From: Clostridia bacterium
GTDB lineage: Bacteria > Bacillota > Clostridia > Oscillospirales > Acutalibacteraceae
Direction of reading: 5' to 3'
Length of the DNA: 39,794 nt
Assembly: GCA_017399175.1 (NCBI GenBank)
Contig: JAFQEE010000024.1
Location: forward strand, 1 to 39,794
The notes beneath the pieces were generated by a model, which saw nothing but the letters and a program-made list of their open reading frames with translations, was not told where the DNA came from and did not search any database. Below, piece after piece: positions 17,953 to 25,840 of the stretch (the stretch's first letter is position 1; each line of letters opens with the position of its first letter). The translations under genes were made by a program, and so were the position numbers.

Positions 17953-19752
17953 TTGAAAAAGTGTCCTTTTTGCGGAACTGAGCTTCCTGAGGAAGCTTCT
18001 TTTTGTCTTAACTGCTCATCCGTTTTAAACGAGAAGCCTGCCGTTACAAAACAGAAGAAAAAACCGATTATAGTTATACCGACTAAAAAAATTGCACAGA
18101 TTGCATCAATCGTCTGTGCAGCTGCGATTGTTCTGGCTTCCTGCTTTTTCGCAATCAAATCTGTCAGAAAAATTCCTGCTTCGCAGGATACACCAAGTAC
18201 ATCCCTTGTTCCCGTTACAGAAGAAAACGGTGAAATTGCAACAAATGAAGACGGTGCACAGATTTTTGAAATTATTGAGGTTACAGAGCCTGATACAAAG
18301 AAAAACTTTTTTGAAGCAATAATCGATAAGGTCACGGGAAATGACGATACACAGGCAACTGAGCCTGTTACGGAACAGGACGACCAGAACTCGGAAACAG
18401 CAAGTAATCTTTCGTCCGAAAACGGTGAAACACCATCTTCAACAGAATTAAGAACAACCATTATTTACAATCCGACAGAAACAACAACCGACAAATCAAG
18501 CTTCTGGGAAAACATCTTTGATTGGGATAATATCAGGTTTCCCGAGCCTGAGGGTACAACAAAGGCGAAGGAAACTACTACATCCTCAATCAAGCCTTCA
18601 AAGCCTGCACCTGTGGACCCCACAAAGCCTGCTACAACCGAGGCTGTAACAAAACCGACCACTACTGAGGCTGTTACAAAACCTGTCACAACTGAGCCTG
18701 CTACAAAGCCTGTCACCACTGAACCCGTAACAACTGCTCCCACACAACCGAGTACATCGGACTTTGAGTATGTTGAGGTTGACGGTGAAATAAAAATCAC
18801 AAAATACAAGGGTAACAGCTCAACAGTAACTGTACCTGCATACATAAACGGAAAGCATGTTGCATTTTTAGGTGAAAATGCATTTGCAAACAACAGTAAT
18901 ATTCAAAAAATTGTGTTCACAGGAATAACATCAGGCACAAGCAGATTCTATCTTCCGAAAAGCAGGACTGTATTCAACAACCTGCCTAACCTTACATCAA
19001 TCACATTCCCGTACGAAACATATCAGCGAATGACAGATGATGCTAAAAAAGCCGGTAACAACACATTCTATCAACTGATTACCAACTGTCCTAAGCTCAG
19101 TGCAGTTCATTTCAGCGAAAAATTAAGTCCTGACTTTTCATCCACATGGACATTGACAATGTATTCTGTTGATGGTGTCGTATTTGCAAGACAGAATACA
19201 AATACATCCAACGGTCAGAAACTTGACTCTTACTTACTGTACTATCCGCCCGCAAAATCTAATTCCTCATATACAGTTCCGTCGAGAGTAATACAGATAG
19301 AAAAATTTGCATTCAGTAATAATCCATATATTAAATCAATACATTTCACAGCTACAACGAGTTATGTAACCTGGAATTTCCTTGGTTGCACCAGTCTTTC
19401 TTCATTCACTGTTGATTCAGGAAATGCAAAGCTTTTTGCTAAAGACGGTGTTCTTTATACAGGCTCTGCAACCGTAAATGGCGTTGCATACAAATCATTC
19501 TTTTATCCACCTGCAAAAACTGATGCAAATTTCACATTTATTGATGGCTATAATCTTGCCATGGACGGATACAGCTTTTGCGGAAATCCATACCTGAAAA
19601 CTGTGAAATTTTGTCAGGGAGCTTTGATTTATCGCGACTTACAAGACGGAGCAGGAATGCCTGTTGCTCTTACATCCATTTCACTTAACAGTGCTTATAC
19701 AAACAAGGTTGACACAGATAAAAAAGCACCGTTCACAATCACATATTATTGA
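17953..19752 (+). CDS. Membrane LRR protein with N-terminal zinc ribbon
   Basis: 599 residues from a TTG start at 17953, chosen because GGGGTGG lies 5-6 bases upstream and the zinc ribbon then begins directly; the ATG at 17917 has no ribosome site. Residues 3-21 are a zinc ribbon (CPFCGTE...CLNC). Residues about 47-69 are one membrane segment (IASIVCAAAIVLASCFFAI). Residues about 75-275 are a Thr/Pro/Glu linker with repeated TTEAVTKP units. From about 285 to the end is a BspA-type LRR domain. Predicted topology: cytoplasmic zinc ribbon, extracellular LRR. It is the first gene of an operon with an XRE regulator (18-base gap) and a protein kinase, so a sensor or receptor role is an attractive inference. 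Confidence 0.85.
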   Translation: MKKCPFCGTELPEEASFCLNCSSVLNEKPAVTKQKKKPIIVIPTKKIAQIASIVCAAAIVLASCFFAIKSVRKIPASQDTPSTSLVPVTEENGEIATNEDGAQIFEIIEVTEPDTKKNFFEAIIDKVTGNDDTQATEPVTEQDDQNSETASNLSSENGETPSSTELRTTIIYNPTETTTDKSSFWENIFDWDNIRFPEPEGTTKAKETTTSSIKPSKPAPVDPTKPATTEAVTKPTTTEAVTKPVTTEPATKPVTTEPVTTAPTQPSTSDFEYVEVDGEIKITKYKGNSSTVTVPAYINGKHVAFLGENAFANNSNIQKIVFTGITSGTSRFYLPKSRTVFNNLPNLTSITFPYETYQRMTDDAKKAGNNTFYQLITNCPKLSAVHFSEKLSPDFSSTWTLTMYSVDGVVFARQNTNTSNGQKLDSYLLYYPPAKSNSSYTVPSRVIQIEKFAFSNNPYIKSIHFTATTSYVTWNFLGCTSLSSFTVDSGNAKLFAKDGVLYTGSATVNGVAYKSFFYPPAKTDANFTFIDGYNLAMDGYSFCGNPYLKTVKFCQGALIYRDLQDGAGMPVALTSISLNSAYTNKVDTDKKAPFTITYY

Positions 19753-19770
19753 TACCCCTGAGGTGATATT

Positions 19771-20196
19771 ATGTCAAAAACCACAACTGAACTTTTAAAA
19801 GAGTTGAAAAGACAGAGTTGCTCATTACCCGATTATCTTTCTAACCATAAGGATACTTTTGTCAATGAAGATATAAAGGCTTTCTGGGAAAATATCATTG
19901 AAAGCAAGAACTATTCAAAATCAAATATTATCAATAAGGCTGATTTTAGCTATTGTTATTTCTATGAGGTTATTAACGGCAGAAAATCGCCCTCAAAGGA
20001 TAAGGTTGTCCGCCTTGCACTTGCTATGAAAATGACCGTTGACGAATGTCAGCAGGCTTTAAAGGTTTCGGGTCGCTCTGCCCTGCACCCTAAAAATCGT
20101 CGTGACAGTATTCTTATTTATGCTGTTGAACAACAAATGACAGTTATCCAATGCAATAATCTGCTCAGTGATAACGGAGAGGATGAGTTGAAATAA
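19771..20196 (+). CDS. XRE-type helix-turn-helix protein
   Basis: 141 residues with a GAGGTGA ribosome site. Residues about 45-100 match the clostridial XRE pattern: NKADFSYCYFYEVINGRKSP (recognition helix and ING turn), then KDKVVRLALAMKMTVDECQQ and LKVSGRSALHPKNRRD. Proteins of this pattern are often found next to Ser/Thr kinases in Lachnospiraceae/Ruminococcaceae (from memory, not checked). It sits between the membrane LRR protein and the kinase frame in one operon. It is the only one-component DNA-binding protein near the four promoters carrying the shared palindrome, so it is a candidate for the protein that binds them. That assignment is inference. Confidence 0.78.
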   Translation: MSKTTTELLKELKRQSCSLPDYLSNHKDTFVNEDIKAFWENIIESKNYSKSNIINKADFSYCYFYEVINGRKSPSKDKVVRLALAMKMTVDECQQALKVSGRSALHPKNRRDSILIYAVEQQMTVIQCNNLLSDNGEDELK

Positions 20197-20927
20197 ATTC
20201 CGGCAACAACGAGCTTCTTAATTACATAGAACAATCCATCGAGAAGTTTTATCAGAAAAAAATAGTTTTTAAAGAAACTGAACATTCATCCATATATCTG
20301 TATCAGCACAAGGATACTGAAAAGTATGTTATCAAACGATTTTCAACTAACCCTAATGACAATGTTTTCAGAGCGTTGAAAAATAAAAGCCATCCCAATT
20401 TACCTATGATTTATGAGGTATGCTCGGATGATTCGGGAATAACCGTGCTTGAAGAATATATTGAGGGTAAAAGACTTATTGATATTCTTTCAAGTAAGCC
20501 TCTCGACAGAAAAACTGCATTCAGATATGCCTGTGACATCTGTGATGCCTTGATTTTTCTTCATTCAATCGGCATTATTCACCGCGATATAAAACCGTCA
20601 AATGTGATTATCAGGCCTGACGGCACAGCGGTGCTTATTGACCTTTCAATTGCACGATTTGTCAATGAACAGGATAATGACACTCAGGCTCTCGGCACTC
20701 CCGGTTTTGCCGCACCTGAACAATTCGGCATTTCACAGTCAAACAACACTACGGATATTTACAGCCTTGGTGTACTTCTCAACATTATGCTTACCGGCTC
20801 ACATCCGTCTGTTGATTTGCCGAAAGGTCGATACAAAAAGGTTGTTGAACAAGCAACCTCAACACAAATTTCAAAGCGTTTCAAAAATGCAGAAAAAATG
20901 AAATCCGCATTGAAAATGTATAGATAA
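20187..20927 (+). pseudogene. Hanks-type Ser/Thr protein kinase, reading frame without a usable start (probable frameshift)
   Basis: The open frame runs from 20187, after an in-frame stop at 20184. Kinase motifs: invariant Lys in KYVIKRF, HRD loop in GIIHRDIKPSNVII, metal site DLS instead of DFG (IDLSIAR), GTPGFAAPEQ, and the F-helix DIYSLG. The first ATG/GTG/TTG in frame is TTG 20376, with no ribosome site, and it would remove the ATP-binding lobe including the Lys. ATG 20183 overlaps the XRE gene and follows GGAGAGG, but its frame stops after two codons. Deleting one T in AGTTGA (20186-20191) would join ATG 20183 to the kinase as MSEINSGNN. Adding one base would instead fuse it to the XRE protein. 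So it is a recent frameshift, an assembly error, or recoding. The product would be cytosolic; no membrane segment is seen. Confidence 0.75.
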
Positions 20928-20960
20928 AGAAAAATACAAATCCAAATAGCCAACACCACT

Positions 20961-21000
20961 AAACCAGCGTATCGAATTCAATTTCTATACGCTGGTTTTT
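20961..21000 (+). terminator. Rho-independent terminator of the LRR/XRE/kinase operon
   Basis: Perfect 12-base arms (AAACCAGCGTAT at 20961-20972, complement at 20987-20998) ending in a T-run, 33 bases past the kinase stop. Confidence 0.85.
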
Positions 21001-21015
21001 ACTTTTTTGTAATTT

Positions 21016-21110
21016 TTATAGTCTACCCTTGACAACAGCCCCAGCGTTAACGTTCTCCATAAATTTCCAATTTTCAATAACAATTATGCTACATAAAAAA
21101 TTAGGAACGC
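21016..21110 (+). repeat. Direct repeat R1 at the left edge of the accessory segment
   Basis: It contains GTCTACCCTTGACA (21021-21034). A diverged copy, R2, lies at 23333-23430 (about 70 percent identical over 60 aligned bases, ending in the shared AATTTTCAATAA). The first 27 bases recur almost exactly at 24994 (R3). The rest of 20928-21360 has no gene; it holds the terminator at 20961 and the promoter at 21229. Confidence 0.6.
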
Positions 21111-21228
21111 CAATAAAAATAAAGGGTTCTAAACTGTTTTGTTGAAATGTTTGAGAATTCAAATTTTCTCTATATTGCCAGCTTTAAAAATTTAAACGGA
21201 TTTAAGATGAGCAATATACAAATTAAAC

Positions 21229-21261
21229 GTGGTTGAAATTTCCACCTAATCGTGGTAAAAT
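21229..21261 (+). promoter_or_regulatory. Promoter of the HipA-like gene with GTGG/CCAC half-sites
   Basis: TTGAAA (21233-21238), a 17-base spacer and TAAAAT (21256-21261). Three alternating half-sites, GTGG (21229), CCAC (21242) and GTGG (21252), flank and fill the spacer and form two overlapping inverted repeats, an operator-like layout. The leader to the start codon is about 95 bases. Confidence 0.6.
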
Positions 21262-21360
21262 ATAATTGATATAAAAAATAAAATATATGTATATTGTAAA
21301 TTTTTATTCACAATTATATATTAATTTTACATACAGTTTTATGTTTTGCGAGGTGGTTTT

Positions 21361-22488
21361 ATGAGTTTTAGCGTTAAAAATTATGTAATACAAAAAGGTT
21401 GGAAGTTTTTTGATATAATGCACAAGAACAGACGTGTTGCACGCATTTATGAAAATGGAAAATGTACAATATATTTTTCTTCGTTTATGCCATATAACCT
21501 ATACCTTGAAGAGTCAGATGATTTCGACAGTAGAGTAAATAATTTAAACAATTTTTATTATTGGTGTGCCTCAAGAGTTTTAACTTTAGATAGAAAATAT
21601 GCTAAGGAAATTTTAAGAGTTATCGGAGCAAGTCAAGCCGTAACTGATAAAGATAGAGCTATGATTGCTATTTCTTATCACGGATTAACTTTGACAGATG
21701 TATTTTGGATAAGACGTGCCAAAGAACAAATTACTTTTGATGAATTAAACTTATATAATCATTCTCTTTCAGATGCATTTGCCGATGTAAGCCTTAGAGG
21801 TAAAGATATAACTCTTCAAAACGCTGAGCTTTTCACCACGCAAGAAGTGGCAGGAGATGTTGGAACACCTGGAGTTGCACCAAAGGCTTGGATTAGAAAA
21901 AACGGGGATTTCTATCTTTTAAAAGACGGCGATGAGCGCGATGTAGATGCTGAACTTTTGGCTTCAAAAATTGTCGGTTGTTTTAAAGTGAACTACGTTC
22001 CTTATGAAGAAGACTTTTTTGATGGTTTAAAGGTATCTAAATGTAAGATAATCACATCTGAACAAACAAGTATTGTATCTTTTGAATTTATAAATGTATA
22101 CTGTACAAATCGTGATAAGGATAAATTTGATTTTGTTTTGAAAAAGGATAGTTATTCATACTATATGATGAATATTATTGATTATCTTATTGGTAATACG
22201 GATAGACATTGGGGTAATTGGGGCTTTTTTGTTGATAATTCCACAAATAAATTACAGGGGCTGTATTCGCTTATGGATTTTAATAAAGCATTTTTATCAT
22301 ACGATACTATCGATGGTGCAAAATGTCAGACAGCAAACAAGAATATTACTCAACGAGAAGCTGCAATAGAAGCGGTTAAAAAAATCGGATTAAATAAAAT
22401 TTCCGAAGTAAAAAAAGAATGGTTTTCTAATAGCCAAGAATGTGAAATGTTTTTTAAAAGGCTTGAAATTTTAGAAAAATCAATCTAA
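21361..22488 (+). CDS. HipA-like kinase-domain protein, orphan
   Basis: 375 residues from ATG 21361 with GAGGTGG 5 bases upstream; a TTG-initiated version from 21346 would start before that site. The C-terminal half has the HipA/PI3K-like signature: catalytic loop NTDRHWGNWGF near residue 279 and metal-binding SLMDFNKAF near residue 305. A conserved APKAWIRKNGDFYLLKDG segment precedes it, where the Lys would bind ATP. The N-terminal 150 residues are not a standard HipA N-domain. HipA kinases phosphorylate proteins such as glutamyl-tRNA synthetase and are normally paired with a HipB antitoxin; no HipB-like gene adjoins. It is flanked by its own promoter and terminator, so it is a single-gene unit. 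Confidence 0.75.
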   Translation: MSFSVKNYVIQKGWKFFDIMHKNRRVARIYENGKCTIYFSSFMPYNLYLEESDDFDSRVNNLNNFYYWCASRVLTLDRKYAKEILRVIGASQAVTDKDRAMIAISYHGLTLTDVFWIRRAKEQITFDELNLYNHSLSDAFADVSLRGKDITLQNAELFTTQEVAGDVGTPGVAPKAWIRKNGDFYLLKDGDERDVDAELLASKIVGCFKVNYVPYEEDFFDGLKVSKCKIITSEQTSIVSFEFINVYCTNRDKDKFDFVLKKDSYSYYMMNIIDYLIGNTDRHWGNWGFFVDNSTNKLQGLYSLMDFNKAFLSYDTIDGAKCQTANKNITQREAAIEAVKKIGLNKISEVKKEWFSNSQECEMFFKRLEILEKSI

Positions 22489-22518
22489 GTCGTAAATGTA
22501 TAAGGAACAAATGAATAT

Positions 22519-22560
22519 AAAAACAACCTCTGTAAATTGAACCTACAGAGGTTGTTTTCT
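22519..22560. terminator. Bidirectional terminator between convergent genes
   Basis: Arms AAACAACCTCTGTA and TACAGAGGTTGTTT (14 bases, perfect), flanked by A-run and T-run. It serves the HipA-like gene (plus) and the gene ending at 22562 (minus). Confidence 0.85.
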
Positions 22561-22561
22561 G

Positions 22562-23182
22562 TTATGAAATATTTTTGGGGAAATGAGCAATGGTAGGGGT
22601 TTCAATTTCACCGTATCTTTGAATCATCAATTTTCTAAACAATTCACCCGGAAATACATATTCCTTTTTGCCGTTTATCTCTTTTGTCACCAACCAATCG
22701 AAATTTACATCGTGATTTATCTGAAGTGTTCTTAAAATCCCATTGTCAATATAATCAAAAAAACGGTAGCCGTCCCACGCAAAATCAAGCTGATTCTTAT
22801 TCAAAGTAGAAATGATGCTTTTATTTGTCAATTTATCAAAGCAAAACAAAGGACTTTCTTCCTGCATTTTCTCAATACAATGATACATTAATGTATCATC
22901 TTTAAACATTTCTAAAAGATAATTTGCTAATCTGTCTCCCAATGTATTCATATCAGCAACCTTTATGTCACATAAGAACACTGTGAATTTACTTGCAAAA
23001 TTCACAAGCTGAACACACTTTCTTCCATCGAAATAGAAAAGTTTACATCCCCATTCAAGAATCTCATCTCCACCTTCTTTTTCAATAAGCATCCTCATAT
23101 ATGAATCTACAGGCGGTTCTTGTTCATGCGGTAATTTTATTTTATACCTTTCCCTTGTCTGTTTTGTAACATATATAATCAA
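22562..23182 (-). CDS. DUF6933-like protein of unknown function
   Basis: 206 residues, cytosolic, no signal peptide. The opening MIIYVTKQTRERYKIKLP and the block EWGCKLFYFDGRKCVQLVN fit my recollection of a family (DUF6933) that starts MIIxCTKK and has WxAxLxxxxRKxVxLxN. This match is from memory and unverified. The C-terminal half (FAWDGYRFFDYIDNG, then PGELFRKLMIQRYGE) is not recognised. It is a single gene convergent with the HipA-like gene and is followed upstream by 270 bases containing only repeat R2. Its presence in an accessory segment suggests a mobile or defence context, but nothing shows the function. Confidence 0.6.
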   Translation of the reverse strand: MIIYVTKQTRERYKIKLPHEQEPPVDSYMRMLIEKEGGDEILEWGCKLFYFDGRKCVQLVNFASKFTVFLCDIKVADMNTLGDRLANYLLEMFKDDTLMYHCIEKMQEESPLFCFDKLTNKSIISTLNKNQLDFAWDGYRFFDYIDNGILRTLQINHDVNFDWLVTKEINGKKEYVFPGELFRKLMIQRYGEIETPTIAHFPKNIS

Positions 23183-23332
23183 TTTCTGATTCCCCGTTCA
23201 GTTCATTATTCTTGATAAGTATTATTTCACCAATATGATATTAAAATAAAAAGTCATCTTTGTACTTTTATTGTACATATATTAATTTATTGCGTCAAGT
23301 CTGACTTGTTATCACTCATTTAATTTTTAAAA

Positions 23333-23430
23333 TTTATGGTCTATGCTTAATAACAACTTCAGTCTTAGTGTTTTTCAAAATTTTACAATTTTCAATAAAA
23401 TATATACTTCATAAAAGTCAGAAACATCTG
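23333..23430 (+). repeat. Direct repeat R2, a decayed copy of R1
   Basis: Begins GGTCTATGCTTAATAAC and ends with AATTTTCAATAA plus a similar CATAAAA tract. Differences from R1 are largely C-to-T and G-to-A. The surrounding intergenic 23183-23452 is AT-rich with no ORF I can support. Confidence 0.5.
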
Positions 23431-23452
23431 TAAAGAATCCCGTGTTTCGCAA

Positions 23453-24865
23453 TTATGCGAGACACGTTTTTTTGTATAAATATATATTTTTTTCTTTTTC
23501 TGCAAGTTTTTCTAATTTATCTGTATACCCATTGATGCTGAAAAACACAAAATGCTCTTTTCTTTCGTTGAGATTCCATTCAACCTTTTTAACTTTTTCC
23601 AAAAGGTCGTAATACACATCAACATCCATTGGACTGTTGGTATATTTACACTCACCGAAAATCACATTATTAGTTTCTTCATCAAGTGCAACAATATCAA
23701 TTTCAGTATCTTTTCTGTCCCACCATCTGCCGACTTTTTGCGGAACAAAATCCCATACACCATTGACAATTAAAGCATTCATATATTCTTTTCTGCAGAT
23801 ATCCTCATAAACAAATGATGTATGATTTGTAATAAATCCTTTTTTGATTTTTTCCATTACAAAACTGGTGTGGTCCGTTTCAATAAATGATTTATACGGA
23901 TATATAAACCTGAACCAGAATTTAATATAATTGTCCTTGATTTTATATAGTCCCATTTTACTCTTCTCAGGATTTTTTTCAGTTACGGGAACTTCCCTTT
24001 CAAGAATATCAAGGTCAATAAGAACATTAAGATATTTAGGGAGATTTGTAGCCTTTATTTCAAGCGCTGCTGAAATCTCACTTGCTCTTTCCTTACCCGA
24101 TGCAATAGTTTTGATTATTGAAAAATAGCTACCAACATCCTGAACTTCTTTTTCTAACAAGAAATTAGGTTCTTCATAAAGATAACTTTCCTTTGACATT
24201 ACACAAGTTTCAATTGCATCAAATATATCAGTATAATGTTCGAAGGATTCAATATATTTGGGTACACCACCTGTTACAGCATAGCTTTCAATCAGTTGCT
24301 TTTCACTTAAACTTACATTAAAGAACTCGTGATAATATTTAAATGCAATTTGTTTCATTCTAAGCTGGCCTGTTCTTCTTCCATAAAGAGGGCTGTTATA
24401 TGACAAAGTCTGGTCATACATCATATTCACGAGCGAACCACAAAGCACAAGCATTACATTTGTACCTTCTAAAATAGTATCCCATATCTTTTGCATTTTT
24501 GATACGAATGCAGGATTCGATTTTCCGATATACTGAAATTCATCTATGATTATGAGTTTTCTTTTTTCTGGTTCATATGACACAAGATAGGAAAACAATG
24601 TTTCCCAATCATAAATCTTTGAATTTGCTAACAAATTGTTGTTTGTATATTCAGCAACCTTTTTTGTGAATGCATTTCTGTTTTCACTTTCAGATTCTTC
24701 TGTTGCAAGAAAGAAAAGGGCATTCTTATCTTTAATAAACTCACTGATTAATGAAGTTTTACCGATTCTTCTTCTGCCGTATATTACAACAAATGAGGAT
24801 TCGCTTTTGTTAAATTCATTTTGAAGAAATTTTCTCTCCTGATTTCTATTTACAAATTTTCTCAT
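23453..24865 (-). CDS. DUF234-type AAA ATPase with C-terminal PD-(D/E)XK domain
   Basis: 470 residues. Walker A GRRRIGKTSL (30-39), Walker B KLIIIDEFQY (103-112), sensor-like VLCGSLVNMM, and GGVPKYIESF. A winged-helix-like region (EISAALEIKATNLPKYLNVL) is followed by a nuclease-like end with EIDIVALDEETNNVIFGECKY, where D, E and K match the PD-(D/E)XK core. This is the archaeal-type ATPase family widespread in gut anaerobes as stand-alone genes; its biological role is not established, although defence or toxin-like roles have been suggested for such ATPase-nuclease fusions. Its promoter is embedded in a perfect 13-base inverted repeat at 24901-24932. It is a single gene in an accessory segment. 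Confidence 0.85.
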   Translation of the reverse strand: MRKFVNRNQERKFLQNEFNKSESSFVVIYGRRRIGKTSLISEFIKDKNALFFLATEESESENRNAFTKKVAEYTNNNLLANSKIYDWETLFSYLVSYEPEKRKLIIIDEFQYIGKSNPAFVSKMQKIWDTILEGTNVMLVLCGSLVNMMYDQTLSYNSPLYGRRTGQLRMKQIAFKYYHEFFNVSLSEKQLIESYAVTGGVPKYIESFEHYTDIFDAIETCVMSKESYLYEEPNFLLEKEVQDVGSYFSIIKTIASGKERASEISAALEIKATNLPKYLNVLIDLDILEREVPVTEKNPEKSKMGLYKIKDNYIKFWFRFIYPYKSFIETDHTSFVMEKIKKGFITNHTSFVYEDICRKEYMNALIVNGVWDFVPQKVGRWWDRKDTEIDIVALDEETNNVIFGECKYTNSPMDVDVYYDLLEKVKKVEWNLNERKEHFVFFSINGYTDKLEKLAEKEKNIYLYKKTCLA

Positions 24866-24900
24866 TTTCTCACCTATTTAATATATCTTATGTTTCTTTT

Positions 24901-24934
24901 GAAATAATTATACCACAAAGTATAATTATTTCAA
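24901..24934 (-). promoter_or_regulatory. Promoter inside a perfect palindrome for the ATPase gene
   Basis: Arms GAAATAATTATAC (24901-24913) and their exact complement (24920-24932), 6-base centre. On the minus strand it contains TTGAAA (24929-24934), a 16-base spacer and TGG-TATAAT (24907-24912). The promoter thus coincides with the operator-like repeat, 36 bases from the start codon. Confidence 0.7.
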
Positions 24935-24993
24935 GTATAATTTTAAAAAATAATATATTTTACACATTTAATTAAAATATTCACTCTTTTATG

Positions 24994-25020
24994 GTCTACC
25001 CTTGACATTAGCCCCGGCGG
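24994..25020 (+). repeat. Direct repeat R3 at the right edge of the accessory segment
   Basis: GTCTACCCTTGACA identical to R1, then two mismatches, AGCCCC and a GCG. It coincides with the 5' end of the spoVAD fragment. Confidence 0.55.
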
Positions 25021-25409
25021 CGGCAGAAACCATACAGAGTTTTTTGAGTGATACGAATACCAAGCCTGAAGACTATGATTTGATTTTGACGGGTGATTTG
25101 GGTAAGGTTGGTTCGGAGTTGCTTATTGATTTGCTCAAAAAGGATTTTGGGATTGATATTTCATCTGTTCACGACGACTGCGGACTTCTCATTTATGACC
25201 TGAAAAATCAAGATATGCACGCAGGTGGTTCTGGTTGCGGTTGCAGTGCATCTGTTGTCAATTCACTCATTATGAAACATCTCGAAAACAAACAACTTAA
25301 CAAAGTTCTTTTTGTGGGCACAGGTGCTCTGCTTTCTACGACTTCGTCATTACAAGGCGAAAGCGTACCGGGAATCGCACACGGAGTTCTTTTGACAAGC
25401 GGTGAATAA
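25002..25409 (+). pseudogene. spoVAD: SpoVAD C-terminal fragment
   Basis: Residues encoded from 25002 match the C-terminal 135 residues of the stage V sporulation protein AD: LAPAAAETI, PEDYDLILTGDLGKVGSELL, SSVHDDCGLLIYDL, HAGGSGCGCSASV, VLFVGTGALLS, GIAHGVLLTSGE. The full protein is about 335-340 residues with a thiolase-like fold and takes part in dipicolinic acid uptake into the spore. Here about 200 N-terminal residues are missing and no ribosome site precedes the possible TTG start. The break point coincides with repeat R3, so the 5' part was probably lost by recombination. No spoVAC or spoVAE is adjacent. I call it non-functional with good confidence. Confidence 0.85.
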
Positions 25410-25413
25410 TATA

Positions 25414-25593
25414 ATGAATATGAAAAACAATATGAGTATAAAAAATGGTGTCGGTATAACTCACGACATAACATTGATTTCTCGTATGGGAAAAATGCTG
25501 AAACTACTACACATTCTTGAAACGACACTGACCGTTGGGATAATAGCCTTTACCGTTTTAAGAGTAATCAATATTTTTCGAGAACAGAATTAG
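25414..25593 (+). CDS. Small membrane ORF after the spoVAD fragment
   Basis: 59 residues from ATG 25414 (a GTG at 25402 is possible). One hydrophobic helix at about residues 30-52 (LHILETTLTVGIIAFTVLRV). It begins 4 bases after the spoVAD stop and shares its presumed transcript, followed by a hairpin terminator. It does not look like SpoVAE. With its parent operon broken, expression is uncertain. Confidence 0.4.
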   Translation: MNMKNNMSIKNGVGITHDITLISRMGKMLKLLHILETTLTVGIIAFTVLRVINIFREQN

Positions 25594-25605
25594 GTCAAAG
25601 AAAAG

Positions 25606-25635
25606 CAGAGGAGATTTTTACATCTCCTCTGTTCT
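25606..25635 (+). terminator. Hairpin terminator
   Basis: Arms CAGAGGAGA (25606-25614) and complement (25623-25631) followed by TTCTT. Same arms as the terminator at 4750. Confidence 0.65.
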
Positions 25636-25662
25636 TAAATATTTTGATATATTTGATTCGTA

Positions 25663-25792
25663 TCATTCTGAGGAACGAAGTGACGAAGAATCTCTGTTGG
25701 TTGATATATTACTTTTGTAGAAATTCTTCGCTTACGCTCAGAATGACACTCCCTCAGTCAACTTCGTTGACAGCTCCCTCCGGGAGAGAGCG
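25663..25792. repeat. CATTCTGAG inverted-repeat element with adjoining hairpins
   Basis: The ends TCATTCTGAG (25663) and CTCAGAATGACA (to 25748) are inverted, with GAAGAATCT and AATTCTTCG inside. GTCAAC-TTC-GTTGAC (25758-25772) and GCTCCCTCCGGGAGAGAGC follow, a composite often seen between genes in Clostridia (from memory). No ORF; fills the 25594-25840 gap. Confidence 0.7.
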
Positions 25793-25840
25793 AATTGTCC
25801 CTGTGCTGAACTAATATATTTATATTGTCATTTGTGAAAA

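Noticed and set aside
20376-20927. TTG 20376 as the true start of the kinase
   Set aside because: No ribosome site, and it would delete the ATP-binding lobe with the Lys that is clearly encoded upstream in the same frame.
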